From DATFVA01 sp963771705 (GTDB taxonomy: Bacteria > Bacteroidota > Ignavibacteria > Ignavibacteriales > Ignavibacteriaceae), in the NCBI GenBank assembly GCA_963771705.1, contig CAVYUP010000002.1, forward strand, positions 124,001 through 188,000: 64,000 bases of DNA, read 5' to 3'. The first letter of the stretch is position 1. Each line of letters begins with the position of its first letter. The notes beneath the pieces are model-generated. The model worked only from the letters and a program-made list of their open reading frames with translations, was not told the DNA's origin and searched no databases. The translations under genes were made by a program, and so were the position numbers. Below are positions 9,315 through 18,134 of the stretch, in pieces.

Positions 9315-9332
9315 ATTAACAAAAATGTTAAT
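9315..9332. promoter_or_regulatory. Candidate AbiEi operator (inverted repeat)
   Basis: The 7-bp perfect inverted repeat ATTAACA-AAAA-TGTTAAT ends 11 bases before the ATG of the AbiEi-like gene. AbiEi antitoxins of type IV systems are known to repress their own promoter by binding inverted repeats upstream of the operon. The position and symmetry fit that role; binding itself is inference. Confidence 0.45.
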
Positions 9333-9343
9333 TATCTATATTT

Positions 9344-9937
9344 ATGGGCTTCCAAGATTTAAATAGTACCGGTAAACTATTCCTTTCCTCAGCGGATATA
9401 GCTAATATTCTTTCAATCAATAAAGAATCCGCAAAGGTAACCGCATCCCGCTACCAGAAAAAAGGCATTCTCATCAGGTTAAAAAGAGATATTTATATCA
9501 CCGGGAATAAGTTCAGCAGTTTATCGGAAACCGAAATATTCCGGCTTGCTAATATTCTTCAGGTCCCTTCTTATATTTCTCTTACATCTGCACTCAGTTA
9601 TTATAATATTACCACGCAGCAGCAAAGGAATTATATAGAATCAGTTGCTGTAAAAAGAACGAAAGATTTTAACATAAAAGGGCTGCAGTTCACGTTCACC
9701 AAAATTAAAGAGGATTTTTATACAGGTTTTCTGTTAAAAAATGATTTCTTTATCGCTAAACCCGAAAAAGCCTTCGCGGATATTGTCTATCTTGCTTCCT
9801 TGCAGAGATATAGCCCTGATTTTCCTTCAATCAATTTCGGGAAATTGAATAAGTCAGTGATAGCAAAATACCTTAGCCGTACAAATAATAAAACAATAGC
9901 ATTCTGGGATGGAATATGCAGGACTTACAAAATTTAG
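9344..9937 (+). CDS. AbiEi-family antitoxin / transcriptional regulator
   Basis: The 197-residue protein has an N-terminal winged helix: 'FLSSADIANILSINKESAKVTASRYQKKG' is split into helix-turn-helix, followed by the wing 'ILIRLKRDIYI'. This arrangement, and the downstream C-terminal domain with 'PSYISLTSALSYYNI' and 'PEKAFADIVYL', matches AbiEi antitoxins of type IV toxin-antitoxin systems, which counteract the toxin and repress their own operon. No good Shine-Dalgarno precedes ATG 9344. The stop overlaps the start of an AbiEii-like gene by 22 bases, the usual arrangement of this pair. The gene looks intact although its partner does not. Confidence 0.8.
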   Translation: MGFQDLNSTGKLFLSSADIANILSINKESAKVTASRYQKKGILIRLKRDIYITGNKFSSLSETEIFRLANILQVPSYISLTSALSYYNITTQQQRNYIESVAVKRTKDFNIKGLQFTFTKIKEDFYTGFLLKNDFFIAKPEKAFADIVYLASLQRYSPDFPSINFGKLNKSVIAKYLSRTNNKTIAFWDGICRTYKI

Positions 9938-10254
9938 AAATATTTGAAATAGAAGTACTGGAATTGTTAAACCGAATTAGGGTGCTGGACTCTTTATACT
10001 TCGGGGGCGGGACGATGTTAAGACTCTGTCATAATCTCAACCGGTATTCCACTGATCTCGTTTTCTGGATTTCACCTTCAACAGACATAAAGCAGCTTCA
10101 TTCTATCATCAGGAATGCACTGCAAAATGATTACCGCTTATCTGACGCGGCTAATAAAAAATATACCCTGGTTTATGAATTTAGATCAGAAAAAGTTTCC
10201 AGGAGTCTTAAAATTATTCTGAAAATAAATTCAGCTTCTTACGCGAACAGATAG
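9916..10254 (+). pseudogene. AbiEii-like nucleotidyltransferase toxin, shortened and probably inactive
   Basis: The 112-residue product overlaps the antitoxin gene and shows the AbiEii nucleotidyltransferase motif 1, 'FGGGTMLRLCHNLNRYS', followed by 'TDLVFW' where active relatives have D-x-D ('DLDFW'). The second catalytic aspartate is thus replaced by valine. The reading frame ends at 10254, well before the helical C-terminal half that completes these proteins (usually about 200 residues or more). The other two frames carry only short open stretches, and nothing coding is clear up to 10544. Most likely a decayed toxin; a sequencing indel could explain the early stop but not the Asp-to-Val change. 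Confidence 0.65.
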
Positions 10255-10544
10255 CCCGTAAAATTATTACAGGGAGGCAGAGCGGAAAATATTTCTAAGT
10301 TTTGAAAAATCAAACCATATGCTGCACTATGACGTGGGGAATAAATTTTCTATGGTATTAATTAAACTATCATAAATTGATGTATCGGTAAGGCAGTTCG
10401 CTTGAATGAAGCCTGATTTCTTACAGAACAAGGACTAAAGCTCGAATCTCGGGGGACAAATATGTATTTCTTTATCCGTTTTTCTTATGCCGGAATAATT
10501 TTAACTTTGCGTAATCTATTAAGATAAAAAGGATTAGTCCCCTA

Positions 10545-11891
10545 TTGTCGCATAAAATAATCAGTTTTATTCTCTTCAGCATATTTGTCTTTATTTCCCT
10601 TACGTCAATTATTTCAGCTCAGGATGTTGATACTTCAGGGAATGTAAAGAAGACTTATTATCCTAACGGGAATGTTAAAACTTCGGGTACCTACTGGAAA
10701 GGCCAGCTTCACGGAGATTATTACGAGTATTACCCGAACGGGAAGGTATGGAAGAAATGGCATTACTTTGAGGGTAAGGAAGAAGGCATTCAGACATGGT
10801 ACTTCGAGGATGGTATTGTCAGCACTAAATGGAATTATAAGGACGGTGTAAAGCAGGATACTTCCTATTGGTATTATGAAACTGGCGAGCTCTGGGCTAA
10901 ACAGAATTATTATCAGGGCGTGCTCGATGGTACCACCTATACTTATTATAAATCGGGGGAACTCCAGGGCGAGTGGAATTACTCAATAGGACTCCTCCAG
11001 GGAATCTCCAGAACATTCTATAAATCCGGCGCCGTTGAAGTCGAAAAAACTTTCAATAATGGTGTGCTGCAGGGTCCTACCAAAGTATACCATGAAAACG
11101 GCCAGGTTGCTGTCGACGCCTACTTTAAAGATGACAAAATTGTAGGCGAGGTTAAGCTTTATGATTCCGCGGGCGAGATAAGGGTGCTCGATACTTATGA
11201 AAATGGTGAACTTAAAAACCGTATCCGCTATGATTACCTTGGAAAGATTGAAGCGAAGGAAAATACCGACAGGGAATACTACGATAACGGTTCTCTGAAA
11301 AGTGAAGTCTATTATAAAGACGGCAAAAAGGAAAACTTCGCTAAATATTACTACGACAACGGCTTTCTGAAGGATGAGTACCACTATGAAAATGATACTC
11401 TGAATGACCGCTCTTTTACCTATTATGAGAACGGTATAATGAAATCATCTGTCGATTATATCCACGGCATACGCACAGGTATCACCAGGAACTATTACCC
11501 CGATGGTTTAATTGAATCGGAGGTTAATTACAACAATAGTCTTAAAGACGGCATCTACCTTGCCTACTATAAAAACGGTAACGTTAAGTATGTAGAGCAT
11601 TATAATAACGACATCAAAACAGGGGAGTATAAGACATTCTATGAAAAAGGAACGCTCGAATCCGAGTGTACATTCATAAATGGCAAACCTGATGGCCGTA
11701 AGTATTATTATTATGAAAACGGTACTCTGAAAAGGGAGGAAAATTATTCCTCAGGCGAACTAAATAGTTTCGTCAGGGATTATTTTGAAAATGGTCTCAT
11801 TAAAAAAGAAGAATTTTATAAAGGCGGAGTTCTTCAGACAAGTAAAGTTTATGACAAGGGAGGAAAACTTGTTTCATCTATCGGAAGTTAA
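10545..11891 (+). CDS. Secreted YwqK/MORN-like repeat protein
   Basis: The 448-residue protein starts with a signal peptide (hydrophobic stretch to 'IISAQDVD', cleavage near residue 25) and then consists almost entirely of about 18 repeats of roughly 23 residues, with the pattern Y-Y-x-N/D-G-x-L/V-K/E-x-E-x-x-Y-x-x-G-x-x-x-G. These resemble the MORN-like repeats of the YwqK family. Databases often call this family 'antitoxin', but nothing here supports a toxin partner. The repeats form beta-hairpins and could mediate binding at the cell surface. The start is a TTG with AAGGA about 11 bases upstream, so it is slightly uncertain. Its end overlaps the next, related gene. Confidence 0.75.
   Translation: MSHKIISFILFSIFVFISLTSIISAQDVDTSGNVKKTYYPNGNVKTSGTYWKGQLHGDYYEYYPNGKVWKKWHYFEGKEEGIQTWYFEDGIVSTKWNYKDGVKQDTSYWYYETGELWAKQNYYQGVLDGTTYTYYKSGELQGEWNYSIGLLQGISRTFYKSGAVEVEKTFNNGVLQGPTKVYHENGQVAVDAYFKDDKIVGEVKLYDSAGEIRVLDTYENGELKNRIRYDYLGKIEAKENTDREYYDNGSLKSEVYYKDGKKENFAKYYYDNGFLKDEYHYENDTLNDRSFTYYENGIMKSSVDYIHGIRTGITRNYYPDGLIESEVNYNNSLKDGIYLAYYKNGNVKYVEHYNNDIKTGEYKTFYEKGTLESECTFINGKPDGRKYYYYENGTLKREENYSSGELNSFVRDYFENGLIKKEEFYKGGVLQTSKVYDKGGKLVSSIGS
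11858..11863 (+). promoter_or_regulatory. Ribosome-binding site fixing the start of the second repeat gene
   Basis: GGGAGG lies 5 bases before a TTG at 11869 that is followed directly by a good signal peptide. The competing ATG at 11851 lies upstream of this site and would add six charged or polar residues. Confidence 0.6.
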
Positions 11892-12804
11892 ATTATTCTT
11901 TGTTTTGCTCTTTTTAGCCGGGAGTATTTTTATTTATTCCCAGGATGGTGAGGTTAAGGAAACATATCCTGACGGCACAATCAAACAGATCGAAAACTAT
12001 TCTAATGGAATATTAAATGGCGAGTGCAGGTATTATTATGAATCAGGTGTGGCTAAGGAGGTTGTTAATTATAATAAAGGAAAAAAAGAGGGCCTCAGCC
12101 GCAGTTATTACGATTCGGGTGTACTCAGGGAGGGCTTGAATTATAATAATAATAAACTGGAAGGGAAGTACTCTACGTATTATCCGGAAGGTAATCTGAA
12201 AGAAACCGGCCATTATAAACAGGGTGCTTTCAACGATACAATAAAAACCTTCTTCGAAAGCGGCGGTTTGAAATCAGTATATTTCTATAAAAACGGACTC
12301 CGGGAAGGGAAAGCCTCCGAGTATTATCCTGATGGAATAATGAAAGTTTCAGCAGTATATGCTGATGATGCCCAGAATGGTAAAACCGACTGGTATTACG
12401 ATAACGGCGTATTAAAAGGATCATATAATTATGTGAAGGGGAATATTGAAGGTCCAGTTAAAGAGTTCTACCCTGACGGTAAGCTGATGGCGGAAAAAAA
12501 CTTCGAGTATTCTCAGCTTGTGGGCACCGTTAAAATGTATTATGAGAACGGTAATATAAAGTCTGAAAGTGCCTATGAAGAAGGAATGAGAGATGGTATA
12601 ACCAGGTCATACTATGAAGACGGTGGCGTCTGGTCGGTGCAGCATTATGATGAAAATAAACTTGACGGCGATACTAAGATTTATCGCACAGACGGGACTT
12701 TATGGTATATCGAGACCTATGAGGAAGGAAAGCTTGTTAAAAGTAAAGAATATTCAGAGGATGGTAAGCTTGTCTCTGAAAAGAAAATTGACGATCAAGA
12801 ATAA
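11869..12804 (+). CDS. Secreted YwqK/MORN-like repeat protein, second copy
   Basis: The 311-residue protein is a paralogue of the preceding gene. From the TTG at 11869 it reads 'FHLSEVKLFFVLLFLAGS' as a signal peptide, then about 12 repeats of the Y-Y-x-x-G-x-L-K-E type with 23-residue spacing ('YYESGVAKEVVNYNKGKKEG' is one unit). The start lies 23 bases inside the upstream gene, so the two are probably translationally coupled. Tandem location and shared repeat type point to local duplication. Its exact function is unknown; export to the periplasm or surface is predicted. An ATG at 11851 is an alternative start. Confidence 0.72.
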   Translation: MFHLSEVKLFFVLLFLAGSIFIYSQDGEVKETYPDGTIKQIENYSNGILNGECRYYYESGVAKEVVNYNKGKKEGLSRSYYDSGVLREGLNYNNNKLEGKYSTYYPEGNLKETGHYKQGAFNDTIKTFFESGGLKSVYFYKNGLREGKASEYYPDGIMKVSAVYADDAQNGKTDWYYDNGVLKGSYNYVKGNIEGPVKEFYPDGKLMAEKNFEYSQLVGTVKMYYENGNIKSESAYEEGMRDGITRSYYEDGGVWSVQHYDENKLDGDTKIYRTDGTLWYIETYEEGKLVKSKEYSEDGKLVSEKKIDDQE

Positions 12805-12900
12805 TTTGCTTTAAACGCTTAAAACATTTAATGTGGTACTTGTGTCAGCCTGAATTTTCGTGTTTGCCCGATTTCAGATTATTAAAAATCCAAAAGAATT

Positions 12901-13800
12901 ATGAAGACAAACTCAATCTCTGATAAATTCACAATCGGTCTTATCCAGATGTCGATGTCGACCGATCCCGAAGATAACCTCAAAAAGGCAGTCGACCGTA
13001 TTTCAAAAACAGCAAAAAAAGGCGCGTCTGTTATCTGCCTCCCCGAGCTATTCCGGTCTCAGTACTTCTGTCAGAAAGAGGATATTGAAAACTTTAATCT
13101 TGCTGAAACAATTCCCGGTCCTTCCACAGAAGTTCTGGGTGAAGCGGCAAGGAAACATAACGTTGTTATTACAGCTTCCTTGTTCGAAAAACGTGCTCAG
13201 GGTATTTATCATAATACCGTCGCGATGATCAATACGGCCGGGGAAGTTTCCGGTTTGTACAGAAAGATGCACATACCCGATGACCCGGCTTATTATGAAA
13301 AGTTTTACTTCACTCCCGGTGACCTCGGGTATAAATCTTTTCAAACAGAATTCGGAAATGTCGGTACGCTCGTCTGCTGGGACCAATGGTATCCTGAAGG
13401 TGCCAGGATAACCGCGCTTAAAGGCGCCAGCGTTATTTTTTATCCAACAGCTATCGGCTGGCATCCCCACGAGAAAAAAGAACATGGCAAGCCGCAGTTT
13501 GATTCATGGAGAACGATCCAGAGAAGCCACGCTATAGCTAACGGTGTTTACGTTGCGGCTGTGAACAGGGTGGGACATGAAAAACCGGATAAATCTTCCG
13601 CGGGTATCGAGTTCTGGGGTTCTTCTTTCGTTGCAGATCCGCAGGGTGTCGTAATTGCTGAGGCATCGCAGGGCAGGGAAGAGATCCTTCTCGCTGAAGT
13701 TGATACTGCACGCATCGAGTATATCAGGAGAAACTGGCCCTTCCTCCGTGACCGCAGGATCGACTCTTATGTTGGAATAGATAAGAGATTCCTCGATTGA
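12901..13800 (+). CDS. aguB: N-carbamoylputrescine amidase
   Basis: This nitrilase-superfamily enzyme hydrolyses N-carbamoylputrescine to putrescine, CO2 and ammonia. The 299-residue protein carries the Glu-Lys-Cys triad in 'ICLPELF', 'YRKMHIPDDPAYYEKFYFTPGD' (the longer block is split here: 'YRKMHIPDD' holds the Lys) and 'LVCWDQWYPEGAR'. The 'FYFTPGD' segment is typical of AguB. Agmatine deiminase, the preceding step, follows 156 bases downstream, which supports the assignment and indicates putrescine synthesis from arginine-derived agmatine. Cytoplasmic; no signal peptide. Confidence 0.93.
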   Translation: MKTNSISDKFTIGLIQMSMSTDPEDNLKKAVDRISKTAKKGASVICLPELFRSQYFCQKEDIENFNLAETIPGPSTEVLGEAARKHNVVITASLFEKRAQGIYHNTVAMINTAGEVSGLYRKMHIPDDPAYYEKFYFTPGDLGYKSFQTEFGNVGTLVCWDQWYPEGARITALKGASVIFYPTAIGWHPHEKKEHGKPQFDSWRTIQRSHAIANGVYVAAVNRVGHEKPDKSSAGIEFWGSSFVADPQGVVIAEASQGREEILLAEVDTARIEYIRRNWPFLRDRRIDSYVGIDKRFLD

Positions 13801-13866
13801 GCACGGCCCCGGATGACTGTATGTATTGCCCTTGACTTTATGTGTTATCTCTGGCTTTAGTTATTT

Positions 13867-13886
13867 CCGTTGACTTTAGTCAACGG
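13867..13886. repeat. Short palindromic element between aguB and aguA
   Basis: CCGTTGACT-TT-AGTCAACGG is a perfect 9-bp inverted repeat with a 2-base centre. No T-run follows, so it is not a typical terminator. The half-similar text 'CCTTGACTTTATG' about 40 bases earlier suggests a small degenerate repetitive element of REP type. Only one complete copy was noticed in this window. Confidence 0.45.
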
Positions 13887-13956
13887 ACTAAAATCTAACT
13901 AAACCGCTTAAGCAATTACTTTTCAAAATAACACTTTGTATACAACTTAAGCTCAT

Positions 13957-15048
13957 ATGAATAAAAACTCTGTCCCGCGTTTCAGTTCACCTGAAACGGG
14001 ATTTGATATCAACAACTACCTCCTTCCTCCCGAATGGAGTAAACACGAAGCTGTCTGGCTCGGATGGCCGCATAACAGGCAGGACTGGCCCGGCAGGTTT
14101 ACCCCCATCCCCTGGGTATATGCTGAGATAGTTAGATATACTTCCCGCGATGAGAAAGTCCGTATCGTTGTCGAAAACGAAGATCATAAAAACAGAGCCC
14201 TTCGCGTACTTAAATCTGTAGATGTTAATTTCCATAACATCGAATTCTTCAGCCTGCCTACTAACCGGGGGTGGATGAGAGATTCAGGACCCGCGTTCCT
14301 GAAGAATAAAAAAACATCCGCTACTGCCGCGGTTAATTTCCGTTTTAATGGCTGGGCAAAATATGATAACTTTAAAAAGGATGAGAAGCTTCCCTCATTT
14401 ATTGCCCGGAAATTTGGTCTCAGCAAAGTTGTCCCCATTCATAAAGGCCGCCAGGTAGTGCTCGAAGGCGGCAGCATTGATTCAAACGGCAGCGGTACTC
14501 TTCTTACTACAGAAGAATGCCTGATGGATGAAAATATCCAGGTAAGGAATCCCGGCTTCTCTAAGAATGACTATGAAACTGTCTTCAGAAACTACCTTGG
14601 GATAAAACAAACCATCTGGCTCGGCAAGGGAATAGCAGGCGATGATACGCACGGTCACGTCGACGATCTCTGCCGGTTTGTGAACAAAAATACCGTGGTG
14701 CTTGTTCAGGGAAAAGATCGGAACGATCCCAACTACCTTCCCTTAGTGGAAAATCGTGAACGGCTGGAAGGGTTCAGGCTTCACGATGGGTCCCATCTGA
14801 ATGTAATTGAACTCCCTATGCCTTCTCCGGTAATTTTTAAAGGGGAGCGTCTGCCTGCCAGTTATGCCAATTTTTATTTTTCTAATTATGCGGTGCTTGT
14901 CCCTACCTTCAATGATCCTGAGGATAAAATCGCTCTCGGAATACTTTCTGAACTAATACCGGATCGTCCCGTAATCGGCATCCACGCGGTCGATCTTGTG
15001 TGGGGACTGGGTACATTACACTGCCTCACTCATGAACAACCTGCCTGA
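13957..15048 (+). CDS. aguA: Agmatine deiminase
   Basis: This guanidino-group-modifying enzyme converts agmatine to N-carbamoylputrescine and ammonia. The 363-residue protein has 'PPEWSKHEAVWLGWPHN' at the N-terminus, 'RDSGPAF' near residue 109, 'VLEGGSIDSNGSGTLLTTEECL', 'GDDTHGHVDDLCRFV' with the catalytic His/Asp set, and ends in 'GTLHCLTHEQPA', with the nucleophilic Cys at about residue 356. The usual G-G-G-x-H-C is here G-L-G-T-L-H-C, a mild variant. It follows aguB in the same direction and the two probably form one pathway unit. Confidence 0.94.
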   Translation: MNKNSVPRFSSPETGFDINNYLLPPEWSKHEAVWLGWPHNRQDWPGRFTPIPWVYAEIVRYTSRDEKVRIVVENEDHKNRALRVLKSVDVNFHNIEFFSLPTNRGWMRDSGPAFLKNKKTSATAAVNFRFNGWAKYDNFKKDEKLPSFIARKFGLSKVVPIHKGRQVVLEGGSIDSNGSGTLLTTEECLMDENIQVRNPGFSKNDYETVFRNYLGIKQTIWLGKGIAGDDTHGHVDDLCRFVNKNTVVLVQGKDRNDPNYLPLVENRERLEGFRLHDGSHLNVIELPMPSPVIFKGERLPASYANFYFSNYAVLVPTFNDPEDKIALGILSELIPDRPVIGIHAVDLVWGLGTLHCLTHEQPA

Positions 15049-15172
15049 TACTTGTTATCTGTGTCACTATTTCCCGCTGATAAAATACTAACTATTGTTA
15101 GATTCAAAACATTAGGCTGGTTTGAATTTAGTCGATAAACTCTTAAGTTTTGCTCATTCAATTAGAATTTTT

Positions 15173-15182
15173 AAGGAGGAGG
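15173..15182 (+). promoter_or_regulatory. Strong ribosome-binding site deciding the pntAA start
   Basis: AAGGAGGAGG lies 6 bases before TTG 15189, from which the protein begins at the expected 'IIAVPKEIL'. An upstream in-frame TTG at 15150 would include this site inside the coding region and add a non-homologous extension. Confidence 0.75.
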
Positions 15183-15188
15183 ACCACC

Positions 15189-16334
15189 TTGATAATAGCA
15201 GTCCCAAAAGAAATCCTTGCCGGTGAGAACAGGGTAGCAACTGTTCCTGATGTCGTTCCCAAGCTCATAAAAGCGGGGTTTGAGGTTCATATAGAAAAAA
15301 ATGCGGGAATAAATGCCGGGTTTACTGATGAAAAATATAAAGCTGCAGGCGCAAAGATAATCGACAGCCTTCAGGATCTCTATTCATCGGCAGACATTGT
15401 GCTTAAAGTTCAGAGACCGATGGAACACCCCGACGAGAAAAAGCATGAACTCGATCTGATGAAAGAAGGAACTATCCTGGTTACTTTCCTCTATCCTCTT
15501 AACTACCCGGATATTGCAAAGAAGTGCGCGGAAAAGGGTATAAATGTAATCTCTATGGATATGATCCCCAGAACAACCCTCGCGCAGAAGATGGATGCTC
15601 TCAGTTCCCAGGCTAACATAGCTGGATATAAAAGCGTGGTGATGTGTGCAGATACTCTCGGTAAAATATTTCCCTTAATGATGACGGCCGCCGGAACAAT
15701 TTCTCCGGCAAAGGTTGTTATAATGGGGGCGGGTGTTGCGGGATTACAGGCGCTTGGAACTGCGAAAAGATTGGGCGCCGTGGTAGAGGTTTCCGATATT
15801 CGTCCCGCGGTGAAGGAAGAGGTTCAGTCGCTCGGTGGAAGGTTTATTGAGGTTGAGGCGGATGAGAATATGCAGGATGCCGGCGGTTACGCGAAGGAAG
15901 CGTCGGAAGAGTTTCTCAGAAAGCAGAAAGAACTTATCTTTAAACATATTACTGAAGCGGATATTGTAATCACTACTGCTCTCGTCCCTGGTAAAAAAGC
16001 TCCCGTACTGGTTACTGAAGAAATGGTAAAGAATATGCGGCCGGGAAGTGTTATTCTCGATATGGCTGTAGAGTTCGGCGGTAACTGCGAGGTAAGCGAA
16101 AAAGGTAAGACGGTTAAAAAATATAATGTGAATATTATTGGTGAACCAAACCTTCCGAGCCTTGTTCCAACACATTCTAGTGAGATGTACGCTAAGAATC
16201 TCCTCAGTCTTATTACCCACATAGGGAAAGAGGGTAAGGTGGAACTGAACCTGGAAGATGAAATCATTAAAGGAAGTCTTATCGCTCATAATAAAGAAGT
16301 GATTAACCCGAGAGTAAAAGAATTATTAAAGTAG
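15189..16334 (+). CDS. pntAA: NAD(P) transhydrogenase subunit alpha, part 1
   Basis: The soluble NAD(H)-binding subunit (381 residues) of proton-translocating transhydrogenase. It shows the AlaDh/PNT N-terminal domain ('IIAVPKEILAGENRVATVP', 'GYKSVVM') and the Rossmann domain with 'VIMGAGVAGLQALGTAKRLGAVVEVSD', in which the G-x-G-x-x-G motif is clear. The usual 'DMAVEFGGNCE' and 'EPNLPSLVPTHSSEMYAKN' blocks follow. TTG 15189 was chosen because of the strong ribosome-binding site. It opens a three-gene operon with pntAB and pntB that exchanges reducing equivalents between NADH and NADP at the inner membrane. Confidence 0.95.
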   Translation: MIIAVPKEILAGENRVATVPDVVPKLIKAGFEVHIEKNAGINAGFTDEKYKAAGAKIIDSLQDLYSSADIVLKVQRPMEHPDEKKHELDLMKEGTILVTFLYPLNYPDIAKKCAEKGINVISMDMIPRTTLAQKMDALSSQANIAGYKSVVMCADTLGKIFPLMMTAAGTISPAKVVIMGAGVAGLQALGTAKRLGAVVEVSDIRPAVKEEVQSLGGRFIEVEADENMQDAGGYAKEASEEFLRKQKELIFKHITEADIVITTALVPGKKAPVLVTEEMVKNMRPGSVILDMAVEFGGNCEVSEKGKTVKKYNVNIIGEPNLPSLVPTHSSEMYAKNLLSLITHIGKEGKVELNLEDEIIKGSLIAHNKEVINPRVKELLK

Positions 16335-16403
16335 GTTTGCTTATATGAAACCAGATCTTGAGAACTTAAATCGTTCCGGCAAACATAAGGAAGGAATAAA
16401 TTT

Positions 16404-16691
16404 ATGGTGGATTTAACTTTTTTAATGCACATATACGTATTCGTGCTGGCGATATTCGTCGGCTTTGAATTGATAACGAAGGTACCTCCTACGCTGCACA
16501 CCCCGCTTATGTCGGGATCCAACGCTATTTCAGGCATCACGATAGTCGGTGCTTTATTGAGCGCGGGAATGGAGCAGTTCACAATAAGCACCATCCTGGG
16601 AATGGTCGCGGTTATTTTTGCGATGATAAATGTGGTCGGCGGTTTCCTCGTTACCGACAGGATGTTAAAAATGTTCAAAAAGAAAAAGTGA
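16404..16691 (+). CDS. pntAB: NAD(P) transhydrogenase subunit alpha, part 2 (membrane)
   Basis: The 95-residue protein has three predicted membrane helices and the family pattern 'YVFVLAIFVGFELITKVPPTLHTPLMSGSNAISG'-type sequence (shown here by 'VPPTLHTPLMSGSNAISG'), which forms part of the proton channel. In this split form of the enzyme the alpha subunit is coded by two genes, as in Rhodospirillum. AAGGAA precedes ATG 16404. pntB follows after 9 bases. Confidence 0.94.
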   Translation: MVDLTFLMHIYVFVLAIFVGFELITKVPPTLHTPLMSGSNAISGITIVGALLSAGMEQFTISTILGMVAVIFAMINVVGGFLVTDRMLKMFKKKK

Positions 16692-16700
16692 GGATAAAAA

Positions 16701-18113
16701 ATGAGAATTGTAATTGAATTAACTTATCTGGTATCCTCAATATTTTTCATCTTTGGAATCAAATATCTCGGCTCACCGAAGACTGCCCGCAAAGGTAATC
16801 TGTTTGCTTCGATCGGTATGGCGATGGCCATTATCATCACGCTCTTCGATCAGCACGTCCTTACTTTCGAATGGATACTTATCGGTGTAATCGTCGGTTC
16901 GCTTATTGGAGTTATCCTTGCGATTAAGGTTCCAATGACCGGCATGCCTCAGATGGTCGGTATGCTTAATGGCTTCGGAGGCGGCGCTTCAACTCTGGTT
17001 GCGCTTGCTGAATATTATAAACTGAACCCTAATTACCCTGTCGATCAGGCACTTCCTTTTAATCTTCCGATAGACCAGGGTATTGCTATAATACTCAGTC
17101 TCCTTATCGGCGGCGTAACTTTTACAGGTTCAATGATCGCCTTCGGAAAACTCCAGGGTATTGTGACTGGCAAAGTTGTAAAGTATCCATTGCAGCATCC
17201 CTTAAACCTTCTGCTTTTATTGGCTGTTCTCGCCGGCGGAACTTATCTGGTTATTTACCCTGGATCTATATCGTTGGTGCTTATTATTACACTGGTATCT
17301 CTCGTACTGGGTGTTCTGCTTGTTCTGCCGATAGGCGGAGCGGATATGCCGGTCGCTATATCGCTCTTAAACTCATACTCCGGTATTGCAGGTTCTACAA
17401 CAGGTTTTGTTCTGGGTAATAATGAACTGATCATCGCGGGCGCGCTGGTTGGTGCGTCGGGCATAATTCTTACACTTATCATGTGCCGCGGAATGAACCG
17501 GTCGCTGATGAATGTGCTCCTCGGTGGCTGGGCTTCAGCCGGTACTTCAGGTGAATCTACCGGTACTACCTCGCCTAAGGGTGATGTTAAATCGATCGAC
17601 GCTGAGGAGCTTGCGATGCTTCTTGATGCGGTAAGCAGCGTGATAATTGTTCCTGGTTACGGAATGGCTGTTGCTCAGGCGCAGCATGCTGTGCACGATT
17701 TAATGAACGTACTCGAAAAGAAAGGAATAAATGTTCGTTTCGCTATTCATCCTGTTGCGGGAAGAATGCCGGGACATATGAACGTTCTGCTCGCAGAGGC
17801 ACAGGTTCCCTACGATAAGCTCTTCGCGATGGAAGATATAAACGACGATTTCTCTAATACTGACGTGGTAATAGTTATAGGGGCGAATGATGTTGTTAAC
17901 CCCGCTGCCCGCCACGATCAGAGCAGCCCTATTTACGGCATGCCTATTCTTAATGTTGATTATGCAAAGACAGTGGTTATTAACAAACGTTCGCTTAACG
18001 TAGGTTACGCCGGTATAGATAACGAATTGTTCTTCTATCCCAACGCCCTTATGTATTTCGGCGATGCAAAAGACGCAATGACCAAACTGACTAACGAAAT
18101 AAAAAACCTTTAA
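16701..18113 (+). CDS. pntB: NAD(P) transhydrogenase subunit beta
   Basis: The 470-residue protein has an N-terminal half with about nine membrane helices ('MPQMVGMLNGFGGGASTLVALAEYY'-type region, seen as 'GMLNGFGGGAST') and a C-terminal NADP-binding domain beginning near residue 290, with 'IIVPGYGMAVAQAQHAV', 'FAIHPVAGRMPGHMNVLLAEA' split over two blocks, and 'VVIGANDVVNPAA'. These are the standard dIII motifs. Length is typical (about 460-480). It closes the pnt operon and is followed by an intrinsic terminator. Confidence 0.96.
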   Translation: MRIVIELTYLVSSIFFIFGIKYLGSPKTARKGNLFASIGMAMAIIITLFDQHVLTFEWILIGVIVGSLIGVILAIKVPMTGMPQMVGMLNGFGGGASTLVALAEYYKLNPNYPVDQALPFNLPIDQGIAIILSLLIGGVTFTGSMIAFGKLQGIVTGKVVKYPLQHPLNLLLLLAVLAGGTYLVIYPGSISLVLIITLVSLVLGVLLVLPIGGADMPVAISLLNSYSGIAGSTTGFVLGNNELIIAGALVGASGIILTLIMCRGMNRSLMNVLLGGWASAGTSGESTGTTSPKGDVKSIDAEELAMLLDAVSSVIIVPGYGMAVAQAQHAVHDLMNVLEKKGINVRFAIHPVAGRMPGHMNVLLAEAQVPYDKLFAMEDINDDFSNTDVVIVIGANDVVNPAARHDQSSPIYGMPILNVDYAKTVVINKRSLNVGYAGIDNELFFYPNALMYFGDAKDAMTKLTNEIKNL

Positions 18114-18134
18114 GTTTATCTTTTCCCCTACTTA

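Noticed and set aside
10380..10470. A tRNA-like stretch containing TCGAATCTC.
   Set aside because: No matching acceptor, D and anticodon stems could be paired around it; it is more likely degenerate sequence after the AbiEii remnant.
10545..12804. YwqK proteins as antitoxins.
   Set aside because: That is a database name; no toxin gene or inhibitory motif is visible, and both proteins carry signal peptides.
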